From positions 1-15,507 of the forward strand of contig JABIUG010000444.1 in assembly GCA_018700655.1 (NCBI GenBank): a stretch of 15,507 nt of DNA, given 5' to 3'. A program made the position numbers and the translations under genes. This DNA is from Rhodospirillaceae bacterium (lineage in GTDB: Bacteria; Pseudomonadota; Alphaproteobacteria; SP197). This document shows, piece after piece, positions 12,247-15,507 of this stretch. A model generated the notes under the pieces. That model made no database searches. It worked only from the letters and a program-made list of their open reading frames with translations, and was not told where the DNA came from. Position 1 is the first letter of the stretch. Each line of letters begins with the position of its first letter.

Positions 12247-13494
12247 TTACAAATTCTCCCTCAGCCACTGGCCCAGACGCCCGAAACGGCCAAACAGGCC
12301 GCCAGCGTTGTTCCAGTCACCAAATTCCAGTTCGTTCGGATCATGGCCGCGCGCGCCATAGCGCAGCAGGCCGGCACAGGTCGTGAAGGCCGGGCCTGCA
12401 GTTGCCTGCGCCAGGCCTTTGAGCCAGATCGGTTGTCCGGTGCGGACCTGCTTGCCAAGGATGTGGCCAGCTACGTCGCGCACGCCATGGAGCTGCGATG
12501 CGCCACCGGTCAATACCAGACGGCGACCGCCCAGCTTGTCGAGGCCGGCGTTGACGAGCTGGTTCCTGACCATCTCGAAGGTCTCTTCGATCCGCGGGCG
12601 AATGATGCTGGTCAGCATCGAACGCGGAACCTGGCTGGTATTGCCTTCGCCCTCACCGATCATCGGAACGTCGATCATCTCGCGCTCGTCGTCGGCACAA
12701 CCCACCGCATTGCCGTAGAGCGTCTTCAGCCGTTCGGCCTTCTCCGCCGGGGTCGAGAGCACACGGGCGATGTCGTTGGTGACATGCTGGCCACCGACCG
12801 GGATGGCATCGACATGGATGCAATCGCTGTCAAAGAACACCGCGAAACTGGTTGTGCCGCCGCCCATGTCGATCACTGTGACACCGAGATCCATCTCGTC
12901 CTTCACAAGCGATGCCAGGGCCGATGCATAAGGCGTGCAGGCCCGGCCCGCGATATCCAGATGGCAGCGCGAGATGCAGGCTTCCAGATTGGTCAACGGA
13001 CCTTCTGCAGCCGTCACCAGATGGACGTTGACGCCGAGCCGTTCACCGATCATGCCGCGCGGATCGCGAATGCCGCGATGACCATCGATGCTGTAACCGA
13101 CCGGCATGGCATGCAGGACCGCCCGATCGACCGTGTCGATCGCATTACGGCTCTGGTGCATGACCCGGCGCAGATCGGCATCGCCGACTTCGTGGCCCGC
13201 GATCGTGACGTCGACTGCAACCGAACGCGAACGTGGCTGACCACCCGAGACGTTGATCCATGCCTGACGCAGGGTTTCCCCGGCCATCTCCTCGGCCGCG
13301 TTGACCGCTGCCGCAATGCACTGCTCGGCTGCTTCCATGTTGACGATCGTGCCGGCCTGGATGCCACGTGATGCCTGGCAGCCGATGCCGACAACGCGCA
13401 AACCACCGTTGTCATCCGTGCGTGCGACAAAACACACAACCTTGGTGCTGCCGATATCGACTGCTGCGATCAGTCCTGTGCGAGGCGAGGTCAT
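12247..13494 (-). CDS. ftsA: Cell division protein FtsA
   Basis: FtsA is the actin-like ATPase that anchors FtsZ to the inner membrane and recruits later division proteins. The 415-residue protein has the actin-fold nucleotide motifs: phosphate-1 AVDIGSTKVV (11-20), phosphate-2 VIDMGGGTTSFAVF (207-220) and the adenosine motif LVLTGGASQLHGV (326-338). The extra SHS2 (1C) domain lies at about 86-165. The last 17 residues, GLFGRFGRLGQWLRENL, form a basic amphipathic helix, the expected membrane-targeting sequence. ATG 13494 overlaps the ftsQ stop as ATGA with GAGGA just upstream, so translation should be coupled. Length and motifs are normal. Confidence 0.97.
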   Translation of the reverse strand: MTSPRTGLIAAVDIGSTKVVCFVARTDDNGGLRVVGIGCQASRGIQAGTIVNMEAAEQCIAAAVNAAEEMAGETLRQAWINVSGGQPRSRSVAVDVTIAGHEVGDADLRRVMHQSRNAIDTVDRAVLHAMPVGYSIDGHRGIRDPRGMIGERLGVNVHLVTAAEGPLTNLEACISRCHLDIAGRACTPYASALASLVKDEMDLGVTVIDMGGGTTSFAVFFDSDCIHVDAIPVGGQHVTNDIARVLSTPAEKAERLKTLYGNAVGCADDEREMIDVPMIGEGEGNTSQVPRSMLTSIIRPRIEETFEMVRNQLVNAGLDKLGGRRLVLTGGASQLHGVRDVAGHILGKQVRTGQPIWLKGLAQATAGPAFTTCAGLLRYGARGHDPNELEFGDWNNAGGLFGRFGRLGQWLRENL

Positions 13495-14339
13495 GTGTCC
13501 TCACCATCGATCTCTTCGAGATCCATGCGCGCACGGGCATCAGGAGTCAGGCGCACGACGAGCCGGTCCGGGAAACGCAAATCAACCGCTTGAACGTCGC
13601 GCGCCAGCAACTGTTCGGTGTTGGCCATGTCGGCTAGGGCCAGCCATGCCTGTTCGAGATCATCTTCGGGAAGCTGAATATCGATCCCGTCATCGAGACG
13701 CAGGTTCCAGCGCCGCTGGCCAATCCGCATGGCGGCAGCGACACGCCGACGAAGCTCGGGAACACGTTCCATGACGGCAAGCAACTGCGCGGCGTGGCCC
13801 GGCGCATCCTGGCCCACCACCAGTAGAAGTCGGGCGAATTCCGAAGGCCTTGCGCCATCGATGACATGCCCTTCGGCATCCACCACCGAAATCTCACCAT
13901 CGTTCTGCCACAGCGCGAGCGGACGGCGCTCGACCAGCGTGACGACCAAGCGGTCGGGAAGCTGGCGTTCGATCGTGACGTCGCGCACCCAGGGCAACAC
14001 GGCGATACGCTCACGCGCGAGCGCGATGTCGAGCGCCAGCATGGCTTCGCCGATCTCGATGCCCAGGGCGTCGATCAGGCTTTGGCGGTCCGTGCGTTCA
14101 CGCCCGGAAACCATCACGGTTTGCACGGACAATCCGGCCTCGGCTGTGAACTGCGTGAACGAGGTTTCCAGGTCCATCCAGCGCTCGCGTAACGACCCGT
14201 TTGCGATCGCCCAAGAGGAAAGACCGACCGCGAGAAGCACCGGAATGCCAAGCGGCAGGCAGCGGCGAAGCCCAGCCTTCCAGACAGCCTGTGGCTGGCG
14301 TTCGCGCGACGGAGTGCGTTTAGGGATCAGGCGTCGCAT
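13491..14339 (-). CDS. ftsQ: Cell division protein FtsQ (POTRA domain)
   Basis: FtsQ is a bitopic inner-membrane divisome protein that links cytoplasmic and periplasmic division factors. The 282-residue product has a basic cytoplasmic N-terminus (MRRLIPKRTPSRERQ), one membrane segment (about 28-47, LPLGIPVLLAVGLSSWAIA) and a periplasmic POTRA domain (about 70-140; GLSVQTVMVSGRERTDRQSL, PWVRDVTIERQLPDRLVV). The beta domain starts with ERRPLALWQNDG and VVDAEGHVID. ATG 14339 is chosen because GGAGGAGG (14344-14351) sits 4 nt before it, and this places the basic stretch first. A start at 14360 would only add a Gly run encoded by that site. It overlaps ddl by 13 bp and ftsA by 4 bp, so all three are probably translationally coupled. 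Confidence 0.95.
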   Translation of the reverse strand: MRRLIPKRTPSRERQPQAVWKAGLRRCLPLGIPVLLAVGLSSWAIANGSLRERWMDLETSFTQFTAEAGLSVQTVMVSGRERTDRQSLIDALGIEIGEAMLALDIALARERIAVLPWVRDVTIERQLPDRLVVTLVERRPLALWQNDGEISVVDAEGHVIDGARPSEFARLLLVVGQDAPGHAAQLLAVMERVPELRRRVAAAMRIGQRRWNLRLDDGIDIQLPEDDLEQAWLALADMANTEQLLARDVQAVDLRFPDRLVVRLTPDARARMDLEEIDGEDT

Positions 14340-15247
14340 CGCGCCTCCTCCACCATCCAAGCCACCAGTTTGCCGAACGGGTAGCCAACATGGGCCGCCT
14401 GTTCGGGCACCAGAGACATGGGGGTCATGCCGGGTTGAGTGTTGATCTCCAGCATATAGAGAAGACCCGGCTCACCCTCGGTGTCGTCATAACGGAAGTC
14501 GGCGCGCGTGACGCCACGGCAGTCGAGTACTTCATGAGCACGGAGCGCCATCTCCAGGGCTTCTTGGTAGATCCCCGCATCAATCGGGGCCGGGATCACA
14601 TGATGCGACCCGCCCTCGGTGTATTTGTTGCTGTAATCGTAGAAACCTGCCGGCGTGTGAATTTCCGTAACGGCAAGCGGTTTGCCGCCCATCACGGCAA
14701 TCGAGAGTTCACGACCGGCAATGTAGCTTTCGACCAACACGTCATCGCCATATTTGAAGTCGTCTTCAATCAGGCGATCATCGTTGTCGTTCTGCCCGAC
14801 AATGCGCACACCAACGCTGGAACCCTCGCTGTTGGGTTTCACCACAAAGGGACGCTCGACCGGCGAGGGCTGGCCTGCCTGGTCACCATGGGCAATCTTG
14901 CCCTGCGGACACCGGATACCGACCCCAAAGAAGAGGCGCTTGGCCGCCGCCTTGTTCATGGCCAGTGCCGAAGCCATGGGCCCGGAATGCGTATAGGGAA
15001 GCCCCATGATCTCGAGCAGACCCTGTATACAGCCATCTTCGCCATAGCGGCCATGGAGCGCGTTGAACACCACATCGGGCTGCTCTGGCAACCCACCAAG
15101 CACCTGGGCAATGTCACGGTCGACATCGATCCGCGTGACACGATAGCCCTCGCTTTCCAGTGCATCGGCGCATTCGCGTCCGCTCACCAGGGAGACTTCG
15201 CGCTCTGAGTTCCAGCCACCCATCAGGACTGCGACATGTTTGCTCAT
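14327..15247 (-). CDS. ddl: D-alanine--D-alanine ligase
   Basis: Ddl joins two D-Ala using ATP, making the dipeptide that MurF adds to the peptidoglycan precursor in the cytoplasm. At 306 residues it has the DdlB length and the ATP-grasp order: VAVLMGGWNSEREVSL (5-20), NALHGRYGEDGCIQG (62-76), VVKPNSEGSSVGV (135-147), TRADFRYD and the metal/ATP block LEINTQPGMTPMSLVPEQA (266-284). Tyr209 in SNKYTEGG occupies the place of the Tyr that marks true D-Ala-D-Ala ligases; D-lactate ligases have Phe, so ordinary D-Ala-D-Ala ends are predicted. ATG 15247 has GGAGGG at 15255-15260 with a 7-nt spacer and overlaps the murB stop as ATGA. The frame extends further upstream, but only inside murB. Confidence 0.97.
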   Translation of the reverse strand: MSKHVAVLMGGWNSEREVSLVSGRECADALESEGYRVTRIDVDRDIAQVLGGLPEQPDVVFNALHGRYGEDGCIQGLLEIMGLPYTHSGPMASALAMNKAAAKRLFFGVGIRCPQGKIAHGDQAGQPSPVERPFVVKPNSEGSSVGVRIVGQNDNDDRLIEDDFKYGDDVLVESYIAGRELSIAVMGGKPLAVTEIHTPAGFYDYSNKYTEGGSHHVIPAPIDAGIYQEALEMALRAHEVLDCRGVTRADFRYDDTEGEPGLLYMLEINTQPGMTPMSLVPEQAAHVGYPFGKLVAWMVEEARCDA

Positions 15248-15507
15248 CGCGCGGCCCTCCGACTTGCCGGATGCCTGCCGATGCGCCGGATCTCCCATTC
15301 AAGGCGAACACCCTGGCTCTCGAAGACCCGACGGCGGACCTCCTCGCCCAGTTCTTCGAGTTCCGTTGCCGAAGCCTTGCCGCTGTTGATCAGGAAGTTG
15401 CAGTGACGCTCCGAAACCATTGCGTCACCACGGCGCAAACCGCGGCAACCCGCCGCATCGATCAGTTCCCAGGCCTTGGCGCCTGCAGGATTCTTGAAGG
15501 TGCTCCC
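15244..15507 (-). CDS. murB: UDP-N-acetylenolpyruvoylglucosamine reductase MurB, C-terminal part, cut by window end
   Basis: Only the last 87 codons are inside the window. They begin with GSTFKNPAGAKAWELIDAAG and continue CRGLRRGDAMVSERHCNFLI. Near the end is VRLEWEIRRIG. MurB is a cytoplasmic flavoenzyme that reduces UDP-GlcNAc-enolpyruvate to UDP-MurNAc with NADPH. The Ser in GSTFKNP is the expected proton donor, and the SE.H.NFLIN and LEWEI blocks belong to the C-terminal substrate-binding domain. The FAD-binding domain lies beyond position 15507. Its stop overlaps the ddl start by 4 bp, in keeping with the usual murC-murB-ddl-ftsQ order. Confidence 0.95.
   Translation of the reverse strand, partial: GSTFKNPAGAKAWELIDAAGCRGLRRGDAMVSERHCNFLINSGKASATELEELGEEVRRRVFESQGVRLEWEIRRIGRHPASRRAAR

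Noticed and set aside
12343..13371. A 342-codon plus-strand frame opposite ftsA
   Set aside because: FtsA nucleotide motifs and the membrane helix fix the true coding strand; the other frame shows no protein family features.
1..15507. CRISPR array, prophage, transposase, tRNA or defence system
   Set aside because: No regular spaced repeats, integrase or transposase motifs, tRNA-like cloverleaf with anticodon, or known defence domains were found on either strand.

Overview
This GC-rich window looks like the chromosome of an alphaproteobacterium, possibly a member of Rhodospirillales or a relative (inference). The evidence is the right-hand block, where minus-strand genes run murB (3' end only) - ddl - ftsQ - ftsA - ftsZ - lpxC - HAD phosphatase - bamD - recN - ligA. 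This is the distal half of the division and cell wall (dcw) cluster followed by the lpxC-bamD-recN-ligA tail that is common in this class. FtsZ has a long Pro/Ala/Glu linker and ends in DIPAFLRR, an alphaproteobacterial style of tail.

Layout. Positions 1-270 hold the 3' end of an Xaa-Pro aminopeptidase (M24) gene on the plus strand. Positions 289-410 hold a palindromic, MITE-like intergenic repeat. A small unrecognised gene (443-712) follows and overlaps by ATGA a DmpA-type P1 self-processing aminopeptidase (709-1845). One base after that gene's stop lies the stop of a minus-strand intradiol ring-cleavage dioxygenase gene (1847-2469). It is broken twice: a TGA replaces the first Arg codon of the Tat motif, and a one-base deletion shifts the frame between the two Tyr iron ligands. 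Divergent from it is an LLM-family flavin monooxygenase (2598-3743). A cluster of hairpins (3743-3790) separates that gene from ligA, and this is where the conserved housekeeping block meets the accessory region.

How the genes work together. MurB and Ddl make peptidoglycan precursors. FtsQ, FtsA and FtsZ build the divisome. LpxC commits UDP-GlcNAc-derived substrate to lipid A. BamD assembles outer-membrane proteins. RecN and LigA repair and seal DNA. The junctions murB/ddl, ddl/ftsQ, ftsQ/ftsA and recN/ligA all overlap, which implies translational coupling. The gaps at ftsA-ftsZ (91 bp) and ftsZ-lpxC (218 bp) contain inverted repeats and are the likely places where expression is tuned.

I see no CRISPR array, phage gene, transposase, toxin-antitoxin pair, tRNA or rRNA, and no clear new multi-gene system. 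The most unusual points are the doubly broken dioxygenase, the repeat-built acidic tail on BamD, the HAD phosphatase inserted between lpxC and bamD, and the structured intergenic DNA.
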